A stretch of 64,000 nucleotides of DNA from Posidonia oceanica (GCA_037176725.1 JAZBRS010000074.1:60702001-60766000); one strand, 5' to 3'; shown: positions 13,263-26,340, counted from the first letter of the stretch. Notes: generated from the sequence alone by a model not told the origin. Made by a program: numbers and translations.

Positions 13263-16200
13263 TCATGGTGGTCCGTTCTTGATAAGGCCTGCACTTTTCA
13301 TTCCTGACCTCTTCCTGGTCTTGATAGGGCTTGCACCTATCAATCGTGGCAGTTCGGTCATGATTTGGCATGCGCTTATCTTTCCTGAGCTCTTCTTGGT
13401 CTGGGTAGGGCTTGCACCTGTCAATCCTGGTGGTCCGGTCTTGATAAGGCTTGCACTTATCATTCTGGACCTCTTCCGCGTCTTGGTAGGGCTTGCAGCT
13501 ATCATTCCTGGCAGTCCGTTCTTCGGAAGGCTTGCACTAATCATTCCAGACCTCTTCCTTGTCTTGAGAGGGCTTGCACCCATCATTCCTGGCAGTTCGT
13601 TCTTGATAAGGCTTGCACTTTTCTTTCCGGACCTCATCTCGATCTTGACAAGGCTTGCACTTTTCATTACAGGCCTCTACCTGGTCTTGATAGGGCTTGC
13701 ACCTCTCATTTCAGGCTGTCCAGTCTTGGTGAGGCATGCCCATATCATTCTTGACCTCGTCTTGGCCTGTTCCTGGTCATGATTGGGCATGCACCTATCA
13801 TTTCTGGCGGTCCGGTCTTGATATGGCTTGCACATATCATTCATGAACTCTACTAGGTCTTGTTAGGGCTTGCACCTATCATTCCTGGCGGTCAGATCTT
13901 TATTAGGTTGCACGTATCATTCCTGACCTCTTCCTAGTCTTGATAGGGCTGGCACTAGTCTTTTCTAGCGGTCAGGTCTTGATACGGCTTGTACTTATCA
14001 TTCCTGACCTCTTCCAGGTCTTGGTAGGGCTTGCATCTATCATTCCAGGCGGTCCTGTCATGATAAGGCTTGCACTTATCATTCCAGACCTCTTCCTCGT
14101 CTTGATAGGGCTTGCACCTATCATTCCTAGCGGTACGGTCTTGAAGGCTTGCACTTATCATTCCTAACCTCTTCCTGGTCTTGATAGGGCTAGCATCTAT
14201 CATTCCTAGCGGTTCGGTCTTGATAAGGCCTCTACTTATCAATCCCGATCTCTTCCTTGTCTTAATTGGGCTTGCACCTATCATTCCAGGCGGTTCGGTA
14301 ATATTAAGGCTTGCACTGATCATTCCTAAGCTCTTCCTAGTCTTGGTAGGGCTTGCACCTAACATTCCTGGCAGTCCGGTCTTGATAAGGCTTGCATTTA
14401 ACATTCCAGACCACTTCCTGATCTTGGTCGGGCTTGCTCCTTTCATTCCTGGCAGTCCGGTCTCGAAAAGGCTAGCACTTATCATTCCATACCTCCTCCT
14501 GGTCTTGATAGGGCTTGCACCTATCATTCCTGGCGGTCCGGTCGTGATAAGGCTTGCACTTATCATTCTTGACCACTTCCTGGACTTGGTAAGGCTTGCT
14601 CCTATCATTCCAAGCGGTCCGGTCTTGATATGGCTTGCACTTAACATTCCTGACCTCTTCTTGGTCTTGGTAGGGCTTGCACTATCATGCAGGATGGTCC
14701 GGTGATCGTATGGCTTTCACTTGTGATTCCTGACCTCTTCCTGGTTTTGGTAGGGCTTGCACCTATCATTCCTAGCGGTCCGGTCATCATAAGGCTTGCA
14801 CTTATCGTTCCAGACCTCTTCCTGGTCTAAATAGGGCTTGAACCTATCATTCCTGGCAGTCCAGTCTTGATAAGGCTTGCAATTATCAATCCTGACCACA
14901 TCCTGGTCATGATAGGGCTTGGACATATCATTCCTGGTGGTCCGGTCGTGATAATGCTCGCACTTATTAGTCCTGACCTTTTCCTGGTCTTGATTGGGCT
15001 TGCACCTCTAATACCTTGCCGTCCGGTCTTGGTAAGGCTTGCACATATCATTCTGGACCTCTTCCTGGTCTTGAAAGGGCTAGCACCTATCATTCTTGGT
15101 GGTCCGGTCTTGACAAGGCTTGCACTTATCATTCCTGACCTCTTCCTGGTCATGATAGGGCTTGCACCTACCATTCCAGGTAGTCCAGTCTTGATAAGGC
15201 CTGCACTTATCATTCCAAACCACTTCCTGGTCTTCGTAGGGCTTGCACCTACCATTCCTGGTGGTCTGGTCTTGATAAGGTTTGCACTAATCCTTCCTGC
15301 CCTCTACATGGTCTTGGTAAGGCTTGCACCTATCATTCAAGGTGGTCCGGTCGTGATATGGCTTGCACTTATCATTGCTGACCTCTTCCAGGTCTTGATA
15401 GGGTTTGCACCTATCAATCCTGGCAGTCCGGTCATGTTAAGGCTTGCACTTAACATTCCTGACCTCTTCCTAGTCATGGTAGGGCATGCACCTATCATTC
15501 CTGGCGGTCTGGTCTTCATAAGGCTTGCACTTGTCATTCTAGACCTCTTCCAGGTCTTGAGAGGGCTTGCACCCATCATTCCAGGCAGTCCGTTCTTGAT
15601 AAGGCTTGCACTTTTCATTCCTGACCTCTTCCCAGTCATGATAAGGCTTGCACTTATCATTCCAGGCCTCCTCCTGGTCATGCTAGGGTTTGCACCTCTC
15701 CTTTCTAGCGGTCCGGTCTTGATAAGGCACGCACATATCATTCCAGACCTCGTCTTGGCCTCCTCCTGGTCTCGATTGGGCATGCACCTATCAAACCTGG
15801 AGGTCCGGTCAAGATAAGGCTTGCACTTATCATTCCTGACCTCTTCCTCGTCTTGGTAGGGCTTTCTCCAATCATTCCTGGCGGTCCGGCCATGATACGG
15901 CTTGCACTTAGCGTTCCTGACCTCATCCTTGTCTTGATAGGGCTTGCACCTCTCATTCTTGGCGGTCCGGTCTTGATAAGGCTTGGACTTAACATTTCAG
16001 ACCACTTGCTGGTCTTGGTAGGGCTTGCACCTATCATTTCTGGCGGTCCGATCTGGATATCGCTTGCACTTATCATTCCAGACCACTTCCAGGTCTTGAT
16101 AGGGCTTGCACCTATCATTCCTAGCGGTCCAGTTTTGACAAGGCTTGCACTTATCATTCCTGACCTCTTCCTGGTCATGATAGGGCTTGCACCTACCATT

Positions 16201-19200
16201 CCAGGTGGTCCGGTCTTGATAAGGCCTGCACTTATCATTCCAGACCATTTCCTGGTCTTGGTAGGGCTTGCACCTACCATTCCTGGTGGTCTGGTCTTGA
16301 TAAGGCTTGCACTAGTCATTCCTGCCCTCTACCTGGTCTTGGTAAGGCTTGCACCTATCATTCAAGGCGGTCCGGTCGTGATTTGGCTTGCACTTATCAT
16401 TGGTGACCTCTTCCAGGTCTTGATAGGGCTTGTACCTATCAATCCTGGCCGTCCGGTCAAGATAAGGCTTGCACTTAACATTCCTGACCGCTTCCTGGTC
16501 ATGGTAGGGCATGCACCTATCATTCCTGGCGGTCTGGTCTTCCTAAGGCTTGCACTTATCATTCTAGACCTCTTCCAGGTCTTGAGAGGGCTTGCACCCA
16601 TCATTCCAGGCAGTCCGTTCTTGATAAGGCTTGCACTTTTCATTCCTGACCTCTTCCCAGTCTTGATAAGGCTTGCACTTATCATTCCAGGCCTCCTCCT
16701 GGTCATGCTAGGGTTTGCACCTCTCCTTTCTGGCGGTCCGGCCTTGATAAGGCACGCACATATCATTCCAGACCTCGTCCTGGCCTCCTCCTGGTCTCGA
16801 TTGGGCATGCACCTATCATACCTGGCGGTCCGGTCAAGATAAGGCTTGCACTTATCATTTCCTGACCTCTTCCTCGTCTTGGAAGGGCTTTCTCCAATCA
16901 TTCCTAGCGGTCCGGCCGTGATACGGCTTGCACTTAGCGTTCCTGACCTCATCGTGGTCTTGATAGGGCTTGCACCTCTCATTCTTGGCGGTCCGGTCTT
17001 GATAAGGCTTGCACTTAACATTTAAGACCACTTGCTGGTCTTGGTAGGGCTTGCACCTATCATTCCTGGCGGTCCGATCTGGATATGGCTTGCACTTATC
17101 ATTCCAGACCACTTCCAGGTCTTGATAGGGCTTGCACCTATCATTCCTAGCGGTCCTGTCTTGACAAGGCTTGCACTTATCATTCCTGACCTCTTCCTGG
17201 TCTTGATAGGGCCTGCTCCTATCATTTCTGGCGGTCCGGTCTTTATATGGCCTGCACATATCATTCCTGACCACTACCTGGTCTTGATAGGGCTTGCACC
17301 TATCATTCCTGGCGGTTTGATCTTGATAAGGCTTGCACGTATCATTCCTGACCTCTTCCAGGTCTTGATAGGGCATGCACCAATCAATCCTAGCGGTCAG
17401 GTCATGTTAAGGCTTGCACGTATCATTCCTGACCTTTTCTAGGTCTTGATAGGGCTTGAACCTTTCATTCCAGGCGGTCTTGTCTTGATAAGGCTTGCAC
17501 TTATCATTCCTGAACTCTTCTTGGTCTTGATAGGGCTTCCACCTATCATTCCATGCGGTCTGGTCTTGATAAGGCTTGCACTTATCATTCCGGACCTCTT
17601 CTTGGTCTTGATCGGGCTTGTAGTTATCATTCCTTGCGGTTCGGTCTTGATAAGGCTTGCACTTATCATTCTTGACCTCTTCCTGGTCGTGATTAGGCTT
17701 GCATGTATCGTTCCTGGCGGTCCGGTCTTGATAAGGCTTGCATTTATCATTCCTGACCTCTTCCTGGTCTTAGTAGGGCTTGCACCTCTCAGTCCTAGTG
17801 GTCCGGTCTTGATAACGCATGCACTTATCTTTCCTGACCTCTTCTTGGTCTTAATCGGGCATGGACCTATCATTCCTGGCAGTCCGGTCTTGATTAGGCT
17901 TGCTCTTATCATTCCAGACCACTTCCTGGTCAAGGTACGGCTTCCACCAATCATTCCTGGCGGTCCGTTCTTGATAAGGCTTGCACTTATCATTCCTGAC
18001 CTCTTCACGGTCTTGATAAGGCTTGCACATGTCATACCAGGCCTCTTCCAGGTCCCGATAGAGCTTGCACCTCACATTCCTAGCGGTCCAGTCATGGTAA
18101 GGCATGCACTTATCATTCCTGACCTCATCCTGACCTCTTCCAGGTCTGCATTGGGCTTGCACCTATCATTCCTAGCGGTTCGATCATGATAAGGCATGCA
18201 CTTATCATTCCTGACCACTTCATGGTCTTGGTAGGGCTTGCACCTATCATTCTAGGCGGTCCGACCTTGATAAGGCATGCACTTATCATTCCTGACATCT
18301 TCCTGGTCATGATAGGGCTAGCACCTCTCATTCCTGGCAGTCCGGTCTGGATTAGGCTTGCCTCATCATTCCTGACCTCTTCCAGGTCTTGACAAGACTA
18401 GCACCTATCATTTCTGACGGTCCGGTCCTGATAAGGCAAGCACATATCATTCCTACCCTCAACCTGGTCTTCATAGGGCTTGTACCTACCGTTCCTGGCG
18501 GTCCGATCTTGATAAGGCATGCTCTTATCATTCCTGACCCATTCCTGGTCTAGATAGGGCTTACACCTATCATTCCTGACGGTCCGGTCTTGATAAGGCT
18601 TGCACTTATCATTGCTGACCTCTTCCAAGTCATGATAGGGCTTGCACCTATCATTCCTAGCGGTCCGGTCTTGATAAGGCTCGCACTTATCATTCCCGAC
18701 GTCTTCCTGGACTAGTTAGGGCTTGCACGTATCATTCCTGGCGTTCCGGTATTGATAAGGCTTGCACTTATCAATCCTGACCTCTTCCTGATCCTAGTAG
18801 GGCATGCACCTCTCATTCCTAGCTGTTCGGTCTTTATAAGGCTTGCACTTATCATTCCATACCGCTTCCTGGTCATGATAGGGTAGCACCTCTCATTCCT
18901 GGTGGTCTGGTCATGATAAGGCTTGCACTTATCATTCCTGACCTCGTCCTGGCCTCATCCTGGTTTTGATTGGGCTTGCACCCATCATTCTTGGTGGTCC
19001 GGTCAAGGTAAGGCTTGCACTTATCATTCCTGACCTCTTCCTGGTCTTGGTAGGGCTTGCACCTATCATTCCTGGTGGTCTGGTCTTGGTAAGGCTTGTA
19101 CTTGTCAGTCCTGACCTCTACCGGGACTTGTTAGGGCTTGCACGTATCATTCTAGGCGGTCCAGTCCTGATAAGGCTTGCACTTATCTTTCCTGACCTCT

Positions 19201-22200
19201 TCCTGATCTTGGTTGGGCTTGCTCCATTAATTCCTTGTTGTCCGGTCGTGATAAGGCCTGCACTTATCAATCCTGACCTCTTCCTGGTCTTGGTTGGGCT
19301 TGCACCTTTCTTTCCTGGCTGTTTGGTCTTGATAAGGCTTGCACTTATCATTCCTGACCTCTACCTGGTCTTGATTGGGCTAGCACATATCAATCCTGGT
19401 GGTCCGGTCTTGATATGGCTTGCACTTATCATTCCTGACCGCTTCCTGATCTTGATAGGGCTTGCACCTATCATTCCTGACGGTCCGGTTTTGATATGGC
19501 ATGCACCTATCATTCCTGACATCTTCCCGGTCTTCATAAGGCTTGCCCGTATCATTTCGGGCCTCTTCCTAGTCTTGATAGGGCTTGCACCTATCATTCT
19601 TGTTGGTCGGGTCCTTATGTGGCATGCACATGTCAATCCTGACCTCTTCCTGGCCTCTTCCTGGTCTTTATAGGGCTTGCACCTATCATTCCCGGCTGTC
19701 CGGTGTTGATTAGGCTTGCACTTATCGTTCCTGACGACTTCCTGGTCGTGGTAGGGCTTGCACCTATCATTCTTGGTGGTTCGGTCTTAATAAGGCTTGC
19801 ACTTGTCTTTCCTGCCCACTTACTGGTCTTGGTAAGGCATGCACATATCATTCATGGCGATCCGGTCATGATAAGGCCAGCATTTATCAATCCTAACCTC
19901 TTCTTGGTCTTGATAGGACTTGCACCACTCATTCTTGGCGGTCCGGTCTTGATAAGGCTTGCACTTATCATTTCAGACCACTTCCTGGTCATGGTAGGGC
20001 TTGCACCTATCATTCCTGGCGGTCCAGTCGTGATATGGCTTGCCCTTATCATTCCAGACCACTTCCGGTCGTGATAAGGCTTGCACAAATCAATCCTGAC
20101 CTCTTCTGGGTCTTGGTAGGGCTTGCACCTATCATTCCTAGCGGTCCTGTCATGATAAGGCTTGCACTTATCAATCCTGACCTCTTCCAGTTCTTGATAG
20201 GGCTTGCACCTACCATTCCTAGCGGTCCAGTCTTGATAAGGCTTGCACTTATCATTCCAGACCTCTTCCTGGTACTGATGGGGCTTGCACGTATCATTCC
20301 TGGCAGTCCGGTCGTGATATGGCTCGCACTTATCATTGCTGACATATTCCTGGCCTTGGTAGGGCTTGCACCGTTCATTCCTGGCGGTCCAGTCTTGATA
20401 AGCCTTGCACTTAACATTCCTCACTTCCTCCTGGTCTTGGTAGGGCGTACACCTATCATTCCTGACGATCCGATCTTGATAAGGCTTGCACTTATCAATC
20501 CTGACCTCTTTCGGGTCATGATAGGGCTTGCACCTATCATTCCTGGCGGTCTGTTCTTGTTAAGGCTCGCACTTATCATTCCCGACCTCTTCCTGGACTA
20601 GTTAGGGCTTGCACGTATCATTCCTGGCGTTCCGGTATTGATAAGGCTTGCACTTATCAATCCTGACCTCTTCCCGATCTTGGTAAGGCATGCACCTCTC
20701 ATTCCATGCTGTCCGGTCTTGATAAGGCTTGCACTTATCATTCCATACCGCTACCGGGTCATGATAGGGTAGCACCTCTCATTCCTGGCAGTCTGGTCTA
20801 GATAAGGCTTGCACTTATCATTCCTGACCTCGTCCTGGCCTCATCCTGGTTTTGATTGGGCTTGCACCTATCATTCCTGGTGGTCCGGTCAAGGTAAGGC
20901 TTGCACTTATCATTCCTGACCTCTTCCTTGTCTTGGTAGGGCTTGCACCAATCATTCGTGGCGGTCCTGTCTTGAGAAGTCTTGCACTTATCATTCCTGA
21001 CCTCTTCCTGTTCGTGATAGGGCTTGCACCTATCATTCCTGGCAGTCCGGTTTTGATATGGCTTGTACTTATCATTCCTAACCTCTACCGAGACTAGTTA
21101 AGGCTTGCACGTATCTTTCTAGGCGGTCCGGTCCTGATAAGGCTTGCACTTATCTTTCCAGACCTCTTTCCGATCTTGGTTGGGCTTGCTCCATTAATTA
21201 CTGGTTGTCCGGTCGTGATAAGGCCTGCACTTATCAATCCTGACCTCTTCCTGGTCTTGGTTGGGCTTGCACCTCTCATTCCTGGCAGTCTAGTCTTGAT
21301 AAGGCTTGCACTTGTCATTCCTGACCTCTACTTGGTCTTGATTGGGCTTGCACATATCAATCCTGACGGTCCGATTTTGATATGGCTTGCACTTATCATT
21401 CCTGACCGCTTCCTGATCTTGATTGGGCTTGCACCAATCATTCCTGACGGTCTGGTTTTGATATGGCATGCACCTATCATTCCTGACATCTTCCCGGTCT
21501 TCATAAGGCTTGCACGTATCATTTCGGGCCTCTTCCTAGTCTTGATAGGGCTTGAACCTATCATTCCTGTTGGTCGGGTCCTTATGCGGCATGCATATGT
21601 CAATCCTGACATCTTCCTGGCCTCTTCCTCGTCTTTATAGGGCTTGCACCTAACATTCCCGGCTGTCCGGTATTGATTAGGCTTGCACTTATCGTTCCTG
21701 ACGACTTCCTGGTCGTGGTAGGGCTTGCACCTATCATTCTTGGTGGTCCGGTCTTAATAAGGCTTGCACTTATCTTTCCTGCCCACTTACTGGTCTTGGT
21801 AAGGCATGCACATATCATTCATGGTGATCCGGTCTTGATAAGGCCTGCATTTATCAATCCTAACCTCTTCCTGGTTTTGATAGGACTTGCACCACTCATT
21901 CTTGGCGGTCCGGTCGTGATAATGCTTGCACTTATCATTTCAGACCACTTCCTGGTCGTGGTAGGGCTTGCACATATCATCCCTGGCAGTCCGATCATGA
22001 TATGGCTTGCCCTTATCATTCCGGACCACTTCCAAGTCTTGATAGGGCTTGCACCTATCATTCCTGGCGGTCCTGTCTTGACAAGGCTTGCACTTATCAT
22101 TCCTGACCTCTTCCTAATATTGAAAGGGCTTGCTCCTATCATTTCTGGCGGTCCAGTCTTGATATGGCCTGCACAAATCATTCCTGACCACTACCGGGTC

Positions 22201-25200
22201 TTGATAGCGCTTGCACCTATCATTCCTGGCAGTTTGATCTTGATAAGGCTTGCACGTATCATTCCTGACCTCTTCCTAGTCTTCATAAGGCATGCACCAA
22301 TCAATCCTAGCGGTCTGGTCTTGATAAGGCTTGCACTTATCATTCTTGACCTTTTCGAGGTCATGATAGGGCTTCAACCTATCCTTCCAGGCGGTCCTGT
22401 CTTGATAAGGCTTGCACTTATCATTCCTGAACTCTTCTTGGTCTTGATAGGGCTTGTACCTATCATTCCTAGCGGTCCGGTCTTGATAAGGCTTGCACTT
22501 ATCATTCCGGACCTCTTCTTGATCTTGATAGGGCTTGCTGTTATCATTCCTTGCGGTCCGGTCTTGATAAGGCATGCACTTATCATTCCTGACCTCTTCA
22601 AGGTCTTGGTAGGGCTTGCACCAATCATTCCTAGCAATCTGGTCATCGTAAGGCTTGCACTTATCATTCCTGACCTCTTCCTGGTCTTGATAGGGATTGC
22701 ACATATCATTCCTAGTGGTTCGTTCTTGATAAGGCTTGCACTTATCAATCCTGACCTCTTCACGGTCTTGATAAGGCTTGCACATGTCATTCCAGGCCTC
22801 TTCCTGGTCCTGATAGAGCTTGCACCTCTCATTCCTGGCAGTCTGGTCGTGGTAAGGCATGCACATATCATTCTTGACCACGTCCTGGCCTCTTCCTGGT
22901 CTGCATTGGGCTTGCACCTATCATTCCTAGTGGTTCGGTCCTAATAAGGCTTGCACTAATCATTCCTGACCTCTTCATGGTCTTGGTAGGGCTTACACCT
23001 ATCATTCCTGGCGGTCTGGCCTTGATAATGCGTGCACTTATCGTTCCTGACCACTTCCTGGTCATGATAGGGCTAGCACCACTCATTCCTGGCGGTCCGG
23101 TCTTGATTAGGCTTCCCTTATCAATCCTAACCTCTTCCAGGTCATGAATAGGCTTGCACCTATCATTTCTGGCGGTCCGGTCTTGATAAGGCATGCACAT
23201 ATCATTCTTGACCTCCACCAGGTCTTGATAGGGCTTGCACCTATCATTCCTGGCGGTCTGATCTTGATAAGGCTTGCACTTATCATTCCTGACCTATTCC
23301 TGCTCTTGATAGGGCTTGCACCTATCATTCCTGGCGGTTCGGTCTTGATATGGCTTACACTTATCGATCCTGACTTCTTCCTGGTCTTAATAGGGCTTGA
23401 ACCTATCATTCTTGGTGGTTCGGTCTTGATAAGGCTTGCACTTATCAATCCTGACCTCTTCTGGGTCTTGGTAGGGCTTGCACCTATCATTCCTAGTGGT
23501 CTTGTCTTGGTAAGGCTTGCACTTATCAATCCTAACCTCTTCCAGTTCTTGATAGCGCTTGCACCTATCATTCCTGGCGGTCCAGTCTTGATAAGGCTTG
23601 CACTTATCATTCCTGACCTCTTCCTGGTCTTCATAGGGCTTGCACGTATCATTCCTGGCAGTTCGGTCGTGATATGGCTCGCACTTATCATTGCTGACAT
23701 CTTCTAGGCCTTGGTAGGGCTTGCACCGTTCTTTCCTGGTGATCTGGTCTTGATAAGGCTTGCACTTATCAATCCTAACTTCTTCCTGGTCTTGGTAGGG
23801 CTTACACCTATCATTCCTGGCGGTCCGGTCTTGATAAGGCTTGCACTTATCGTTCCTGACCTCTTCCTGGTCATGGTAGGGCTTGCACCTATCATTCCTG
23901 GCAGTCCGGTCGTGATAAGGCTTGCACTTGACATTCCTGACCTCTTCCTGGACTTGTTAGGGCTTGAGCGTATCATTCCTGGCGGTCCGATCTTGATAAG
24001 GCTTGCACTTATCATTCCTGACCTCATCCCGATCTTGGTAGGGCATGCTTCTCTCATTCCTTGCTGTCCGGTCTTGATAAGGCTTGCACTTATCATTCCA
24101 TACCTCTTCCTGGTCATGATAGGGTAGCACCTCTCATTCTTGGCATTCTGGTCTTGATAAGGCTTGCACTTATCATTCCTGACCTCGTCCTGGCCTCATC
24201 CTGGTCTTGATTGCGCTTGCACCTCCTTCTTCTCCCTCTGAATTCTTTTTCCTCAGATACCAAGCCCGTTCTAGCCATCATTTCTCTTCCATTTCATCGC
24301 CCAAATTCACCCAGCGCATCAGTACCTTTCCCCCTCCACTTCCCAGCCTTTCCACCTCAGAACCACCCCCAGTTCGCCTGAAAATCCACCACAGAACCCA
24401 TCACCTCTCATTTCAGAATTGCCTTCACCACAGACCGTCCAATCTTCCCAAATCTTCCTAAGATACTCGCCTGAACTCCACCTCCCCAAGGCACCCGACC
24501 TTCAGCCCAGCAACCCACCACCGCACCTACCTACCACTTCAAACACCTGCAATCCCCTCTGACCAGAAAATCGACCGGCTTGCAAACTCCACCCACAGCC
24601 TCCCGAAACCCAATTCAACTGCCCAGAATCGACCGCCAGACCTCCAGCAGTCTACCAGAGGGTCCTATCCGGCCTGAGGAGCAGCGGACAGTCCCCCCGA
24701 TCTCCAGCTGTCTCTGTGAACCCAAGATCAGCCGGATCTTCTGCTGATCTTCAAAGCTCGCGTCCAACCATCCGGGAAGCACCGGAAGGCTCCGTGGAGG
24801 CGATCCCAATCCTCGCGAGCAGCAGACGGCGCCCGCAGCGGCCAGACGAGCTCCACCGGCGACCTCTGAAACCGCCTGCGTCGGGAGGACTTCCCAGCCA
24901 CGGAAACAGGTAAAATCTTATCCTTTTAGCTTAATCTTCCTCCCCTCTTGCTCTTCCCCCCCTAAGGATAGGTTTTTCTTCGCTCCTGCGCCGGTGGCCT
25001 CTCCGGCCAGAGTCGTCTTCTCCAGCGAGTCTCTCCGTGCGTCCCTCTGCTCCAGTCAGCAGAACAGCGCTCCAGCGGCACCCTCCGGTCCGCACAAGTC
25101 TCAGGAACACACTCCGGTCTTCAGATTGCCGCGTCGTTGCGTCGATCGCCCGGGGTGCACTTCTGAAGCTCTGTAGACCTCCGGTGGCTTCTCCGGCTCG

Positions 25201-25429
25201 TTCCAGCCCGCGTCGAGCTCCGCCGAGCGTCGTCCGACCTCCGTCAGGACCTGGAGACGCCTCCCCGCCGGTCTACGCAGCCCCAGCATCCCTGTGTCGG
25301 CGTTCATGGACGCTGGCAGCTTGCTGCTACAGTGTCCATGGCCGTCGGCCATGCACTGTTCCTTTATTTTCCAGATATCTAAGTTTTTCGTTAAATATTG
25401 CATTTCTGGTCTGAGTTCTTGTTATTTTG

Positions 25430-26340
25430 CATTCCAGTCCTTTATTTGATTTAATCTGCTGATTTCTGAACTGAAACTATATTAAATTGCATGAAATGTT
25501 TGTAGTTTTCCTTATTTGCATGCTGATCCATTTACTGTGCTGTTCTTCAGTAATAAGTTAGACTCTGGCCCTCCAGTTTTTGATTTTTGCACTTAGGTCC
25601 TACAGTAGTTTAATTTAATTTAATGCATGAATTTTGCCATATGAAATTGCATTCTGGGTCCCTTTTATTTTCAGTATTTGCATTCTGGTCCTGTGTCCTG
25701 TAGAGCTTAGGTTTTATTTTTCATTTTTGCTTGTTGCATTGCATTTTCCCCCCTCTGTTTTCTGATTTTTGCATGTAGGTCCTTTCTAATGCACAATAGC
25801 CGTTTTAAATGCATATTTAGCTTATTAAATTGCATTTTTGACCTTGCACATTTTAAAAATTGCATGTCAGTCCTCTGTCTGCCCCCTTAATGCATATTTT
25901 GCTTCAAAAATTGCATTTTTGACCCTACATGTTTGAAAAATTGCACATAGGTCCTCTACATGCTTATAAAAATCATTTAAATGCATATTTTACTTCAAAA
26001 ATTGCATTTTAGACCCCGCATGTTTGAAAAATTGCATGTAGGTCCCCATTTGCATTCCCAGACTACTTAGGACCCTGTTTTTCCTGGAAAAATTGCATTT
26101 CAGACCCTAATGATTTCAAAATTGCATCTTCAACTTGCCACATGATTTCAAAACTTGCCCTGACGCATACCCATTTTGAAAAATTGCATTTTAAACCCTA
26201 TCCTTTGCAAAATTGCATACAGACCCTCCTTTTTTCAAATTCCCTACATGAAAGCCCCAAACTTTTCAAAGCTTTTGCATTTAGACCCCCATCTTTTCAA
26301 AAATTGCATTTGAACCCCCAATTTTTTGAAAAATCCCTCC
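25430..26340 (+). repeat. Degenerate TTGCAT-rich repeats in LTR
   Basis: Words such as AAATTGCAT, followed by TTTTGACCC or GTAGGTCC, recur irregularly every few tens of bases through this stretch. The same stretch is present in the other LTRs at about 37,680-38,640 and 59,860-60,830. I see no coding potential and no exact period. Confidence 0.6.

Larger units (their letters stand above)
1..24221. repeat. 81-bp dimeric satellite array (about 24 kb, runs off left edge)
   Basis: A continuous tandem array fills this stretch with no other insertion that I can see. The consensus unit is 81 bp and has two halves. The A half (42 bp) has a 21-bp inverted repeat (left arm TGATAAG, loop GCTTGCA, right arm CTTATCA) followed by a pyrimidine-rich 21-nt spacer. 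The B half (39 bp) has left arm TGATAGG, the same loop and right arm CCTATCA, followed by an 18-nt GC-rich spacer containing GGCGGTCCGG. Because 81 is 27 codons, long frames stay open on both strands: a hydrophobic repeat on + and two basic or polar ones on -. They end where 1-bp or 11-bp length changes occur, which argues against coding. The right end at about 24,221 passes straight into a truncated LTR. I do not recognise a named satellite. Confidence 0.95.

Noticed and set aside
1..24221. Dozens of 60-423-residue open frames on both strands of the satellite
   Set aside because: They repeat every 27 codons because the unit is 81 bp, are open in several frames at once and end at 11-bp or 1-bp shifts. 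No domain is recognisable.
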